From positions 248,001 through 312,000 of the forward strand of contig DILT01000013.1 in assembly GCA_002425185.1 (NCBI GenBank): 64,000 bases of DNA. Reading direction: 5' to 3'. Every line of letters starts with the position of its first letter. Positions within the stretch are counted from its first letter, which is position 1. The DNA is from Flammeovirgaceae bacterium UBA5585 (lineage in GTDB: Bacteria; Bacteroidota; Bacteroidia; Cytophagales; Cyclobacteriaceae). Under the pieces are notes generated by a model, which had not been told where the DNA came from, made no database searches, and saw only the letters and a program-made list of their open reading frames with translations. Shown piece by piece: positions 43,541 through 53,063 of the stretch. The position numbers and the translations under genes are program-made.

Positions 43541-43948
43541 CTACGCATTAAAATTAACATGATACACATCGGTATCATTACGCGAAATGTTTGGAATAAG
43601 AAATCCTCCGGGTTGTGGTATCTCCTCGACCAGGTCAAACACCCGACAGGCCTTAGGTAAGGCAGAGAAGATCAGCAAAAAATTATACCGTTGCTTTTGC
43701 TCCACAAGCGTCCAGACCGGGGCAAAGGTTATGTTTTCAGCATGAATGAGTTGTGCCCGTTCGCCCGCTTTCCGGCCCACTAAAAAGGTTGATGGCCAGA
43801 TACGGATAAGCATTTCGTGCGTCTGTGGCTGCACATAACCATGGATGTAGATGTATGAATCGTTGAGTAATTCCGGGCGGATGGAAAAAAGTACATCCGT
43901 ATCTACAAATGGTTTTGCTTTTACTGGCGGTTGTTCAATGCTGGACAA
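43541..43948 (-). CDS. Conserved protein of unknown function
   Basis: 135 residues starting MSSIEQPPVKAKPFVDTDVL. Beta-rich, with segments SIRPELLNDSYIYIHGYV, EMLIRIWPSTFLVG and FLLIFSALPKACRVFDLVE; ends in NDTDVYHVNF. No signal peptide or membrane segment, so cytoplasmic. I have no named family for it. It stands alone, 76 bases upstream of the PQQ dehydrogenase start on the same strand. Confidence 0.65.
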   Translation of the reverse strand: MSSIEQPPVKAKPFVDTDVLFSIRPELLNDSYIYIHGYVQPQTHEMLIRIWPSTFLVGRKAGERAQLIHAENITFAPVWTLVEQKQRYNFLLIFSALPKACRVFDLVEEIPQPGGFLIPNISRNDTDVYHVNFNA

Positions 43949-44003
43949 GGGGCTCTTTTTAGGGATCCCCTAAAATTAGGTCAACTTTACCAAATTCCGT
44001 GGA

Positions 44004-44828
44004 TCAGTCTTTCGCATTAATCACAAGCACAGGCAGCTGTTCGTGATTTACCAGGCTTTCGGCCAGGCTATGCGAAAAAATAAACGCTCCTGTTTTCAAT
44101 TGGGTTGTAATGGCAATCATATCCGGGACAATATCTTTTGCAGCATGCTTAATGCCCCATTCCGGATCATTGGTGGTAATGAAATTACGGGTGAGGGTTG
44201 CCGCTGGAAACTGTGCCTGAAGGACATTCATTTTCTCGTCTATTTCTGCCTTGGTTTGCTTGTCATGTTCCAACCCGATGTAGAGCACGTGTATTGTACT
44301 GTTCCATAAAGCCGTCAACTTAAATACGTGCCCCAGTGCTTTCCCTGGATCTTCATGGAACGTGGAGGCAAACAGAATTTTTTCAAAATTAACGTTGTCG
44401 GGCCTGTTTTTAATTACCAATACCGGTGCGGTGGCATGACGCACCACACGTTGCGTTTGCGATCCGATAACCAACTCACGAATACCTGTTGCTCCGTGCG
44501 AACCCATTACTACAAGATTAATTCCAAGGGGTTCAATATAGTTTTCAATTTTATCAGTGCCCTTATTCATTATCAACAAAGGGGTTGAGCGCACCCCGGC
44601 CCGTTCAGCGCGTGTAACCAACTCGTGCAGTTTTGCTTTGGCATGACCTAAAGTGGGGTCCGTTTCCAGTGGTTTGGTCGGCAGCACATGCATGCTCCCT
44701 GATTTGTCATCGTAGAGGTGTTGTACAACAAGTTCAGCTTTTGCCTTGTGCGCGATTTCCAGCGCTACGCCAAATGCATTTTCTGCGCAGGTTGAAAAAT
44801 CTGTAGGGATTAATATCTTTTTCATCAT
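44004..44828 (-). CDS. Universal stress protein, tandem UspA
   Basis: 274 residues from the ATG at 44828 (MMKKILIPTDFS). Two Usp folds: first with the nucleotide-binding motif VVMGSHGATGIRELVIGSQTQ (GX2GX9GS), second beginning KILFASTFHEDPGKALGHVF and ending TQLKTGAFIFSHSLAESLVNHEQLPVLVINA, where the glycine motif is degenerate. So one ATP site is probably active. Family role: survival under stress, not enzymatic in a defined way. It lies alone on the minus strand. Confidence 0.92.
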   Translation of the reverse strand: MMKKILIPTDFSTCAENAFGVALEIAHKAKAELVVQHLYDDKSGSMHVLPTKPLETDPTLGHAKAKLHELVTRAERAGVRSTPLLIMNKGTDKIENYIEPLGINLVVMGSHGATGIRELVIGSQTQRVVRHATAPVLVIKNRPDNVNFEKILFASTFHEDPGKALGHVFKLTALWNSTIHVLYIGLEHDKQTKAEIDEKMNVLQAQFPAATLTRNFITTNDPEWGIKHAAKDIVPDMIAITTQLKTGAFIFSHSLAESLVNHEQLPVLVINAKD

Positions 44829-44976
44829 TAAAAATTTTATCGGCTGCAAATGGCAATAACCTGGAAGAAGTTTTCGGGGTGAATTTGCAGGCCGTTTGCC
44901 CGAAAACAAGATATTACTGTCTGTAGCGATTTTGAATGATACGGATCAAGCGAAGCCATGACATTTATCAGGGGGC

Positions 44977-45639
44977 TTAGATGGACCAGGAAATAATGGA
45001 ATTAATAGACGAACTCCGAAAACTTGTGTGGCTAAAGCCAGAGTCCTTTAGGGTCTGAAGAATTAAGTGAAGTTGATGGTGTTGCTCTTTTGTTTCGGTA
45101 ATGATGTTCATCATACCCAAACCTCCTTTTGCCGTTAACCGACACAGGTGATTGGTGTACATCGTGGTAAGCATTTTATCCGGAACGTGTTTGTCCACAA
45201 AAACATCGCTAATAACCAAATCAAATTTTGTTCTACAGGATGCCACAAACTCAGCGGCATCAGCTATTTGCAGGTTCAGTTTTTTAAAACGATCCAGATC
45301 AAAATATTTTCTGGCCAGTAAAATTACTTCGGGGTCAAGTTCTATGCCTGTAATGTCTGGCGTAAGTTTTAGTTCATCACATAAAATGGTAGCACCACTT
45401 CCGGCACCGAAACCAAGTATCAATACAGTTTTGGGGTTTCGCTTTTTTACGTCAAGTTTTTTAAATGCTTTTTGAAATACTCTGTGAAGGGTGTCAAAAG
45501 AATAATTGGCATCAGGGGAATGGAGAACATATCTCCCGTTTTGATACCATACTTCCAACTCACCACTTACAGCGCTTGGTCGCTTTTCAACGATAGTTCC
45601 TGAAACATAACTGAGTATTTGTCTGCCTACCGTTTTCAC
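44977..45639 (-). CDS. Spermidine synthase-like SAM-binding protein
   Basis: 220 residues. The Rossmann core is clear: VLILGFGAGSGATILCDEL (SAM/dcSAM-binding glycine motif), GIELDPEVILLARKYFDL, DAAEFVASCRTKFDLVISDVF. This is the fold of spermidine synthase and its fused-membrane relatives, but the polyamine-binding N-terminal domain is short (about 60 residues), so a methyltransferase or aminopropyltransferase of unknown substrate is possible. It overlaps the S9 peptidase stop by four bases (ATGA), so the two are cotranscribed. Confidence 0.82.
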   Translation of the reverse strand: MKTVGRQILSYVSGTIVEKRPSAVSGELEVWYQNGRYVLHSPDANYSFDTLHRVFQKAFKKLDVKKRNPKTVLILGFGAGSGATILCDELKLTPDITGIELDPEVILLARKYFDLDRFKKLNLQIADAAEFVASCRTKFDLVISDVFVDKHVPDKMLTTMYTNHLCRLTAKGGLGMMNIITETKEQHHQLHLILQTLKDSGFSHTSFRSSSINSIISWSI

Positions 45640-47708
45640 TTCCGCTCAAACATTCGCTTGAAGAAATCGGCTGAGGCTTTGTACGCATTCACCCAGTTTT
45701 TGTGTAGCAAAAATCCGTGCACTTCATCCGGAAAAACCAGTTGCTCAAAGTACACACCCTGTTCCCGAAGGTTTTCTGCCAGGCTTACGGTCTCGCTGAA
45801 CGGAACGTTCCGGTCATCATCACCGTGAATGAGCAGTACAGGCGAACGCCAATCCTTAATGAAATGCATGGGTGAGGATTCAAATGCTTTGCGCGAAAAA
45901 GCTTGTTGCTTTTCGGCCTGATACGATGGCACAAAGTTTCGTATCACCACATTCCAGTCGTGCACACCGTGGATATCTACCCCGCATGAAAACAAATCCG
46001 ATGCTTTAGCCAATCCCATTGCGGTTAAATAACCACCATAACTTCCGCCCCACAACCCGATTTTTTTTGCATCCACATCGGGGCGTTGCGCTAAATACAA
46101 TCCTGCTCCCTCCACATCGCGGTATTCGCTGGCACCGGCTGCACCATAATCAATCGCTTCACGAAAATCCAATCCGTAACCAATGCCACTCCGGTAATTA
46201 ACCGATAACACTACATAACCCAGACTTGCAAAATATTGATTGAGTGCATATGCATTATGATAGTATGCGCTGTAGTGAAACCCGAGCACCATTTGCCTGC
46301 GCGAGCCGCCATGAAAGAAAATTACTGCCGGTCGTTTGTCGCCTGGTTTTGCGCTTTTGGGAAGAAAAAGTTGTGCGGGAATTTTCATGCCATCGGTTGC
46401 TGTGATCATCACTGCCTGAGGTGTTACCAAATCCTTTTTCGGAAAAGTTTTAGGAAATAGATCTGCGGCAATCATTTTTGATTGACCGTTGGCACCAATA
46501 ACATAAGGCCATGCAGCGGTGGTCGCATCAGTACGCAGGCAAACTATACCGGCTGTTGTTTCAACAGGAGAGTACTCGATGCCATCGCCTGTTGAAAGTT
46601 GTTGTGGCTTTCCTCCCGTTACGCCTACTTTATAAATGTGTCTGCGGTCAATATCTCCAATGTTGGTTACGTAGATCAGATTTTTTCCATCGCGTGCCAC
46701 TTCAACTGATTCTACCTCACCGTCACCCGGTGTAAGCAGTAAGGCTTCTCCTCCGTTTATGGAAACCGAATACAGGTGTTGCCAGCCGTCACGCTCCCAC
46801 GGAAATACAAGGCGGTCGCCCATCCACCAAAGCATATTATCCACTACCGGAATACCGGTGTGAAGCACACTGCCTTTGCCCGGTTTAGCTGCCCAAACTT
46901 CCTTTGCTTTTCCGGTACTTACATCAGCAACACGTATAGACCACGGATGGCCTTCACGTGCCGGAACAAATGGAAGCCTGTTGCGCACATTGGGTGTACG
47001 TATAAAAGCGATTTGCTTTCCATCGGGCGACCAAGCCGGATTACCGTCCCGATCAACACTCGGATCTAAAAACTGAATGGTGTTGGTTGAAAAATCATAA
47101 ACACCAATAAACGAATGGTCGGTGCGCGTACTCACAAAAGCCAGTTTGCTGCCATCGGGCGACCAGCGCATGTTGCTTTGCGAACCGCGCGAATGAAAAA
47201 GCTTTTTACCCTTGCCTGCTGAATCGAGATTAACCAACCACACCTGGCCGCTGTTTAAATACGCTATTGATTTTCCATCGGGCGATAGTTTGGGATAAAA
47301 ACCAGTGGCAAGTTTCTTCAAATTGCTTCCATCACTATTCATCATCCAGATGGCACGCTCAACACCGGGTTGGATCGCAATGGGATTGGGTAATTCGCTT
47401 GCGCTGTTGGGTGCGCCTCCGCGAATGAAGATGATTTTAGCATTGTCGCGCGTAAATTCTACGCCTGAAATTTCCTGACCGTCATCCTGGTTGTAGTTGG
47501 TAAATTTTTTTAGGGCAAAATCAGGTGCATCGGCAACATAAATATTACGCGCACCCTGATCATTAAACACCCAGGCAATTCGTTTGCCATCGGCACTGAC
47601 CGTGAGGTTTGTTGGAAACGGCACATTGAGGAGGTTATCGATAGTGACCTGGGCGAAAGCTGATGAGAAGGTGATCAGCAGGGAGATTATGGGAAATAAT
47701 TTTTTCAT
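45636..47708 (-). CDS. S9 family prolyl oligopeptidase-like peptidase (exported)
   Basis: 690 residues with signal peptide MKKLFPIISLLITFSSAFA. Residues about 25-380 form a beta-propeller of TolB/WD-like repeats (RWSPDGSKLAFVST, AWSPDGKQIAFIR, KLSPDGKSIAYL). The alpha/beta-hydrolase domain has the nucleophile in GLWGGSYGGYLTAMG, Asp in IHGDDDRNVPF and His in DEVHGFLLHKN. Such periplasmic enzymes (DPP/acylaminoacyl type) release di- or oligopeptides. The propeller filters substrates by size. It is followed by the SAM-fold gene in an operon. Confidence 0.94.
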   Translation of the reverse strand: MKKLFPIISLLITFSSAFAQVTIDNLLNVPFPTNLTVSADGKRIAWVFNDQGARNIYVADAPDFALKKFTNYNQDDGQEISGVEFTRDNAKIIFIRGGAPNSASELPNPIAIQPGVERAIWMMNSDGSNLKKLATGFYPKLSPDGKSIAYLNSGQVWLVNLDSAGKGKKLFHSRGSQSNMRWSPDGSKLAFVSTRTDHSFIGVYDFSTNTIQFLDPSVDRDGNPAWSPDGKQIAFIRTPNVRNRLPFVPAREGHPWSIRVADVSTGKAKEVWAAKPGKGSVLHTGIPVVDNMLWWMGDRLVFPWERDGWQHLYSVSINGGEALLLTPGDGEVESVEVARDGKNLIYVTNIGDIDRRHIYKVGVTGGKPQQLSTGDGIEYSPVETTAGIVCLRTDATTAAWPYVIGANGQSKMIAADLFPKTFPKKDLVTPQAVMITATDGMKIPAQLFLPKSAKPGDKRPAVIFFHGGSRRQMVLGFHYSAYYHNAYALNQYFASLGYVVLSVNYRSGIGYGLDFREAIDYGAAGASEYRDVEGAGLYLAQRPDVDAKKIGLWGGSYGGYLTAMGLAKASDLFSCGVDIHGVHDWNVVIRNFVPSYQAEKQQAFSRKAFESSPMHFIKDWRSPVLLIHGDDDRNVPFSETVSLAENLREQGVYFEQLVFPDEVHGFLLHKNWVNAYKASADFFKRMFERK

Positions 47709-47737
47709 GGTGTTTGCAATTACAGGTACGAAGTAGC

Positions 47738-47763
47738 TTGCTTCGACAAGCTCAGCGTGACAA
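47738..47763. repeat. Dispersed intergenic repeat motif
   Basis: Contains TTCGACAAGCTCAGCGTGAC, matching a short motif (CTTCGACAAGCTCAG..TGACA) that I know as an intergenic repeat in many Bacteroidota and other genomes. It ends one base before the stop codon of the downstream M20 peptidase. Confidence 0.5.
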
Positions 47764-49209
47764 TTAATTCAAATCTCTCAACAACTGCTCATAAAACCAC
47801 AAGGCTGTTTTATAGCTTTCCAAACTCACGCGTTCATCAATGCCATGAAAGCCAATCGGGTCAATCATGGGACTGAACTTGATAATGTTGGATGATACTT
47901 CCGCAAAATGCCTGGAATCCGTTGCGCCTATAACCAGGAAAGGCGAAGTGATTACCTGCGGATAACTTTTTTGTATGGTTGCCGCTATCTTCTGGTAGCC
48001 AAAACTCTTCACAGGTGTTACCGCTGACGGCTCTGATACATTGTTGTTGAGGGGGGCAACGTTTACGCGTTTATCGTCAATTTTTATTTTCACATCTTCG
48101 ATTACCTGACCTGATAAGTGGCCCGGCAACAACCGGAAATTGACAACGGCTGTTGCCACGGTGGGCACCACGTTATCTTTTATGCCGGCTTCAATAATGG
48201 TGGGCACTATCGTGGTACGGATCATGGCATCACCCGTGTTGCTTTGGGAGTATGTGCCTAAAATCATTTTCTTGAACAGCCATGGATTGGCAAATGCCAT
48301 GCGCTGCACAAAGGGCATTTCAGGGCCCAGGCTTTCCATCAGACCGTGCATCGGTTCGGAAAACTCAGGTTCAAAGGGCTTACTGCGAAGCGTGTTTAGT
48401 GCTTTTGCCAAAACATCAATGGCAGTTTCTTTTTCGGGCATGGATGAATGGCCCCCCTGTGCGGTAACGGTTAGCTTTAACGACAGGTATCCTTTTTCGG
48501 CCGTACCGAGCAGGGCGACCGGTTTGGTTAAGCCGGGTACTTTCTCCCTGGTCATAATGCCGCCTTCATCCAGCACAAATTCCGCGGCAATGTTTCGCTC
48601 CTTTAAAAGTTTTGCAATGGCCACAGCGCCCTTACCGCCAATTTCCTCATCGTGGCCGAAAGCCAGGTATACCGTTCGGTCGGGTTGAAAATTTTCGCTT
48701 ACCAGTTTCTCCACCGTTTCCATAATGGCGATTACGTTGATCTTGTCATCGGTAGTGCCGCGACCCCAGATGAAATTGTCTTTGATTACTCCGCCAAACG
48801 GATCCACGGTCCACATGGATTTAGTGGCCTCTTCAATAGGCACAACATCCTGATGGGCCATGAGGACAACGGGTTTCAGATCAGGATTTTTTCCTTCCCA
48901 CTTATAAAGCAAACTGTATCCTTCTACTATTTCTCGCAAAAGCGTTTCATGCGTTTTTGGATACGTTGTTTTCAAAAATTCTTGAAAGCCAATAAACTGT
49001 GATGAGTCAAACAATGACGGATCACCGTAGGATATGGTTTTGTACGATAGTGCTTGTTGAAAGTTTTTGAGCGTTGTTTCTGATAGCTCCGGAGCTGGTA
49101 GAGCTGACAGCGGTTGCTGATTCGACTTAAAGGTAAATGTGTTGAAAAGTACAACGCCCACCAATAACAGCATCACAATCAACAGAAAAAGAAAAAACTT
49201 TTTAATCAT
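47764..49209 (-). CDS. M20 family metallo-carboxypeptidase (CPS/PM20D1-like)
   Basis: 481 residues. A membrane anchor (FFLFLLIVMLLLVGVVLFNTF) at the start. Zinc motifs: LMAHQDVVPIE, WGRGTTDDKINVI, AFGHDEEIGGKGA and final HGIDERVSLESY, all of the M20A/carboxypeptidase S group. A lid domain lies between about 210 and 340. Relatives hydrolyse N-acyl amino acids or dipeptides. It is anchored at the outside of the inner membrane. It stands alone between the S9 peptidase and an amidohydrolase. Confidence 0.92.
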   Translation of the reverse strand: MIKKFFLFLLIVMLLLVGVVLFNTFTFKSNQQPLSALPAPELSETTLKNFQQALSYKTISYGDPSLFDSSQFIGFQEFLKTTYPKTHETLLREIVEGYSLLYKWEGKNPDLKPVVLMAHQDVVPIEEATKSMWTVDPFGGVIKDNFIWGRGTTDDKINVIAIMETVEKLVSENFQPDRTVYLAFGHDEEIGGKGAVAIAKLLKERNIAAEFVLDEGGIMTREKVPGLTKPVALLGTAEKGYLSLKLTVTAQGGHSSMPEKETAIDVLAKALNTLRSKPFEPEFSEPMHGLMESLGPEMPFVQRMAFANPWLFKKMILGTYSQSNTGDAMIRTTIVPTIIEAGIKDNVVPTVATAVVNFRLLPGHLSGQVIEDVKIKIDDKRVNVAPLNNNVSEPSAVTPVKSFGYQKIAATIQKSYPQVITSPFLVIGATDSRHFAEVSSNIIKFSPMIDPIGFHGIDERVSLESYKTALWFYEQLLRDLN

Positions 49210-49271
49210 AATACAATCACTTTATTCAAACTCTATTCTCTTGGTCTGTGTCGACACGGTCCATGATGTTG

Positions 49272-50603
49272 TTACTTATATTGTTTCCCCTTCTTTATCA
49301 CCATATCCACACGTTGCAGCAAGGCAATATGCCGTAACACATCTCCCTTCACGGCAATAATGTCGGCATATTTCCCTTCGCTAATGGTACCAAAATCCTT
49401 TTCAACACCCATGGCCACGGCCGGCCAGTACGTTGCTGCGCGTATGGTGTACATCGGGTCGAAGCCAAATTTATTTACCCATACATCCAGTTCGTTCCAG
49501 GTGCTTTGGCTGTGGAACTTCATCGGTATGCCGCTATCGGTACCAATCAGCAACACCACACCTGCGTTTTTGAGTTGATTTATTTTTGTTTCCAGTGTTG
49601 GTTTTCGCAACGGGTTCAACCCGAAATAGGAAAGCCTGCCCGGATGTTTAATGGATTGCTTAATGTCTGCAATGATGGAATCGGGTAAACCCAAATGCCA
49701 CGATGAGTTGTCGAGGTGTTCGGGATTGTCGCGCACGTATTCATAGTTGTATAGTCCTTCTACCGTGGGTGTCCAGAATAGTGGACCTAAACTCATTTTC
49801 GCGGTGCGCTCTTTAATCATGGCGATAATATCAGCCGGATATTCGGGCGCTGCGGCCAGCCCTGTATGTTCAAAGCAATCAACGCCTGCTTTCAGACCTC
49901 TTCGTATTTCATCGGGGCGGTGTGCGTGCGCCACTACTTTCAATTTATTTTTGTGTGCTTCATCTACCACGGCCAAATATTCTGCGTCTGTCATTTCATC
50001 CTGATCAATCAGCTTGATGCAATTCACTCCCGCTTTGGCCAGGCGCTGTACTTTTGCCCGTGCATCCGCTTCGCCTTTAACTCCCCACCTGAATTCAGCC
50101 GTGCCTGGGTATGGCTCGTGCTGAATGAATGGTCCGCTCATGTACATGGTGGGGCCCGGTATTTCTCCTTTGTTAATTCTGTCTCGAACAGTAATGCTCG
50201 CATCAAGCGGTGCGCCCAGATCGCGTGCGCTGGTAACACCGGCCAGCAAAAGCTGGTGTGCTGATGAAGGCATGATTACATCCTTCGCAACTTTCAAATA
50301 GCTTTTGTCCCAATAGGTGTAATCACTGTGCCCGTTAATCATCAGGTGCACATGCATATCCCAAAGGCCGGGCAATATGCTCATCCCTTCGGTTGAAATG
50401 ACTTCAGCATTTTTTGGAATATCAATAGCACCAATTTGTCCTACAGCCTTTATGCGTTCACCCTCAATGATGACGACTGAATTTTGCAATGGCTTGCCAC
50501 CATAGCCGTCAATGAGTGTTCCGCCAACAAGAGCCTTCACAGATGATTGGGCAACTGCAACCACAGGAAGCAGAAGCGCTAATATAAAAATCCGGTAGTT
50601 CAT
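49272..50603 (-). CDS. Exported metal-dependent amidohydrolase
   Basis: 443 residues with signal peptide MNYRIFILALLLPVVAVA. TIM-barrel amidohydrolase: metal motif WDMHVHLMINGH, carboxylated-Lys region CIKLIDQDE, His ligands in VVAHAHRPDEI and GVDCFEHTGL, and Asp in LIGTDSGIPMK. The closing PGLWDM and GTISEGKYADIIAVKGD are also typical. This fits prolidase/imidazolonepropionase-like enzymes that act on cyclic amides or Xaa-Pro. Substrate is not set by sequence. Located in the periplasm. Confidence 0.92.
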   Translation of the reverse strand: MNYRIFILALLLPVVAVAQSSVKALVGGTLIDGYGGKPLQNSVVIIEGERIKAVGQIGAIDIPKNAEVISTEGMSILPGLWDMHVHLMINGHSDYTYWDKSYLKVAKDVIMPSSAHQLLLAGVTSARDLGAPLDASITVRDRINKGEIPGPTMYMSGPFIQHEPYPGTAEFRWGVKGEADARAKVQRLAKAGVNCIKLIDQDEMTDAEYLAVVDEAHKNKLKVVAHAHRPDEIRRGLKAGVDCFEHTGLAAAPEYPADIIAMIKERTAKMSLGPLFWTPTVEGLYNYEYVRDNPEHLDNSSWHLGLPDSIIADIKQSIKHPGRLSYFGLNPLRKPTLETKINQLKNAGVVLLIGTDSGIPMKFHSQSTWNELDVWVNKFGFDPMYTIRAATYWPAVAMGVEKDFGTISEGKYADIIAVKGDVLRHIALLQRVDMVIKKGKQYK

Positions 50604-50733
50604 GGTTCAGGTTATTCTCCAAGAAAAGTACAACTAACTACCATCAAATAAAACTTGGTTTGATAAGTGGCAACTGACAAATGTCCTTGATATACTTCTG
50701 TTTGTGTAATACATTTAACCAAACCCTTCGCCC

Positions 50734-51555
50734 ATGCCGCACATTAACTGCAACAATGCCAGTTTATACTACCTTGATGAAGGTGCCGGAGAAGAAACAA
50801 TCGTTTTTTCACACGGTCTTTTGTTTTCTCATGAAATGTTCCGTGCCCAGATCGATTATTTTCAAACCCGTTACCGGTGTATTGCCTACGATCATCGCGG
50901 ACAAGGGCAAAGCGAGGTGACTGACTCCGGATATGATATGGACAGTTTATTCCTGGATGCTGCAGCACTGATCCAAAACCTGCAACTGGGGCCTGTCCAT
51001 TTTGTGGGTTTAAGCATGGGTGGTTTTGTGGGCATGCGGTTGGCGGCCCGTAAACCACAATTGATAAAGAGCCTTACACTTATGGAAACCTCTGCCGATG
51101 ATGAAGTGAATAAACTGAAATACCAGGCATTGAATCTGATTTTTAAAGTAGCCGGCAGTAAACCGATCGCTAAAAAAATCATGAATATTCTATTCGGAAA
51201 AACATTTATGAACGATATCGATAGAATCGATGAGCGATCATACTGGGAAAATAAAATGATATTGTTGCCAAAAACAGTCACGCGCGCAGTAAGCGGAGTG
51301 ATTAACCGAAGTGGTGTGTTTGAGGAAATAAAATCCATTCAAAAGCCAACCCTGGTTATGGTGGGTGATGAAGATGTGGCCACAACAACTGAAAAAGCAC
51401 AACGCATTCACAAGCAAATAAACGGGTCGGTGTTGGAGATTATTCCTGGTGCCGGTCATAGTTCAACAATTGAACAGCCTAAGTTCGTAAATGCCATTCT
51501 TGAAAAGTTTTTGAGTCATCTGCAAACTGGTCATAATTCTTCAGTAAGTCACTAA
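50734..51555 (+). CDS. Alpha/beta hydrolase
   Basis: 273 residues. No signal peptide. Catalytic triad: nucleophile Ser in VGLSMGGFVGMRLA, Asp in MVGDEDVATT and His in GAGHSSTIEQP; oxyanion motif SHGLLFSHEMF. Resembles the 3-oxoadipate enol-lactonase/haloalkane dehalogenase-like esterases. Cytoplasmic. The substrate is unknown. It lies 13 bases before the site-2 protease gene and is likely cotranscribed. Confidence 0.9.
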   Translation: MPHINCNNASLYYLDEGAGEETIVFSHGLLFSHEMFRAQIDYFQTRYRCIAYDHRGQGQSEVTDSGYDMDSLFLDAAALIQNLQLGPVHFVGLSMGGFVGMRLAARKPQLIKSLTLMETSADDEVNKLKYQALNLIFKVAGSKPIAKKIMNILFGKTFMNDIDRIDERSYWENKMILLPKTVTRAVSGVINRSGVFEEIKSIQKPTLVMVGDEDVATTTEKAQRIHKQINGSVLEIIPGAGHSSTIEQPKFVNAILEKFLSHLQTGHNSSVSH

Positions 51556-51568
51556 ACTTACCGTTTCT

Positions 51569-52654
51569 ATGAAAATGAAATATTCATTGTCTCTTGGTCG
51601 CGTAGCCGGAATACAGATTTTTGTTCACTGGACATTTCTTATTCTCATTGGATGGATTGTATACAGCAACCTGAAGCAAGGCCTGAGCACGGTTGACATT
51701 ATCTGGAGTGTGCTTTTCATTCTTACACTATTTGCCTGCGTTACCGCCCATGAACTTGGGCATGCCCTGGCCGCAAAACGCTATAACATTAAAACCCGAA
51801 ACATCACCTTACTGCCGATTGGCGGATTAGCCCAGCTGGAATCCATACCAGAAAAACCAAAAGAAGAACTTGTTGTGGCACTGGCAGGCCCGATGGTTAA
51901 CATTATTATAGCGGGTATTCTGTTTCCGTTCATCAAGCTTAGCCCAAACGTTATTGAAGAAATGGATTTAAGACGGCTTAGTCACCACAACTTTTTGTTT
52001 TCATTAATGGTCGTGAATATCTGGCTTGCTGTATTCAACATGATACCAGCTTTTCCCATGGACGGTGGCCGCGTATTCCGCGCATTATTATCATTCAAGT
52101 TTGAGCGCAATGTGGCTACACGCATTGCGGCTTCAGTGGGTCAGCTGCTGGCTGTTGGCTTTGTATTCATTGGGTTTTTCTACAACCCCTTTTTGGTTTT
52201 CATCGGTATTTTCATTTTTCTTGGCGCTCAGGCTGAAGCGCAATTTGCCGAAGCCAGGTCGCTGTTGAAAGGCTATACGGTTTCCGATGCCTTTATGCGC
52301 GATGTGCCCCTGCTAAAACCTACCGATACCATTGAATATTGTTCCGATCGGTTGCTGGCATCGCAAAACAAAAATTTTATTATTGCTGATGAACGTGGTG
52401 TAGTTGGAACGTTGAGTCGGGACGAAATTATTAAGGCGCTTAGGGAAGGAAAGTTTACAAACCCTGTTTCGGATGCCATGAACCGTGATTTTATTTCGCT
52501 ACAAGTAAATTCATCGCTGGAAGAAGCATGGGCCACCATGCAAACAACGCGCAAAACAGCAGCGCCCGTTTTTTCAGCAGGTCAACTGGTGGGTATGATT
52601 GATACCGAAAATGTTGCTGAGTTTCTAATGATCAGTGAAGCCAGGAATAAATAG
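51569..52654 (+). CDS. Site-2 protease family membrane metalloprotease with CBS pair
   Basis: 361 residues. Membrane helices at the start (IFVHWTFLILIGWIVY; IIWSVLFILTLFACVTAHELGHALAA). The zinc motif HELGH lies in the second, and the third ligand Asp is in NMIPAFPMDGGRV. A C-terminal pair of CBS domains follows from about residue 240 (VSDAFMRDVPLLKPTDTIEYC, VSDAMNRDFISLQVNSSLEEAW). This architecture is that of Rip-type intramembrane proteases (M50B with CBS), which cleave membrane proteins or signal peptides. Substrate is unknown. Confidence 0.94.
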   Translation: MKMKYSLSLGRVAGIQIFVHWTFLILIGWIVYSNLKQGLSTVDIIWSVLFILTLFACVTAHELGHALAAKRYNIKTRNITLLPIGGLAQLESIPEKPKEELVVALAGPMVNIIIAGILFPFIKLSPNVIEEMDLRRLSHHNFLFSLMVVNIWLAVFNMIPAFPMDGGRVFRALLSFKFERNVATRIAASVGQLLAVGFVFIGFFYNPFLVFIGIFIFLGAQAEAQFAEARSLLKGYTVSDAFMRDVPLLKPTDTIEYCSDRLLASQNKNFIIADERGVVGTLSRDEIIKALREGKFTNPVSDAMNRDFISLQVNSSLEEAWATMQTTRKTAAPVFSAGQLVGMIDTENVAEFLMISEARNK

Positions 52655-52678
52655 CTGTTGGCTTTTATTTCTAACGCT

Positions 52679-53026
52679 TCATTTTGATGATCGTGGATTC
52701 TTCCGGTTCAGATATTTAAATGCATCCGTCATTAAAAAGGTGCCCGTAATGCCGGTGGCTCCTCCCGAAACAAGAAGCACCTTTCCAAGATCATCGTATT
52801 TTCTGCCCAGCATTAATCCACCGGCAATCGTAACCGAATAACCTATGGTTGCGACAACAATGCCGGTTTTAAATTTTTTCTGCGAAGTGGCCAGGTTTAA
52901 ATTGATCTGATCAACATCTGTCCGAAGCTGCAATATCTCTCGCTTAAGCGAATCATAAGCAGGAGATTCCTGGGCAAGTAAAAATTTAGGGAAGAGGAGG
53001 GCACATAAAACAATTACAATCCGCAT
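52679..53026 (-). CDS. Small exported protein with coiled coil and membrane helix
   Basis: 115 residues with signal peptide MRIVIVLCALLFPKFLLA. A coiled coil of about 30 residues (SLKREILQLRTDVDQINLNL) is followed by two hydrophobic segments (GIVVATIGYSVTIAGGLMLG; VLLVSGGATGITGTFLMTDA) and a basic tail. It may sit in the inner membrane with the coil outside. No family recognised. It is convergent with the site-2 protease gene and lies 37 bases after the LytTR regulator start side. Confidence 0.7.
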   Translation of the reverse strand: MRIVIVLCALLFPKFLLAQESPAYDSLKREILQLRTDVDQINLNLATSQKKFKTGIVVATIGYSVTIAGGLMLGRKYDDLGKVLLVSGGATGITGTFLMTDAFKYLNRKNPRSSK

Positions 53027-53063
53027 AGTATTCCTTTAGGTAACTGCGCTAAAATAAACCGGA

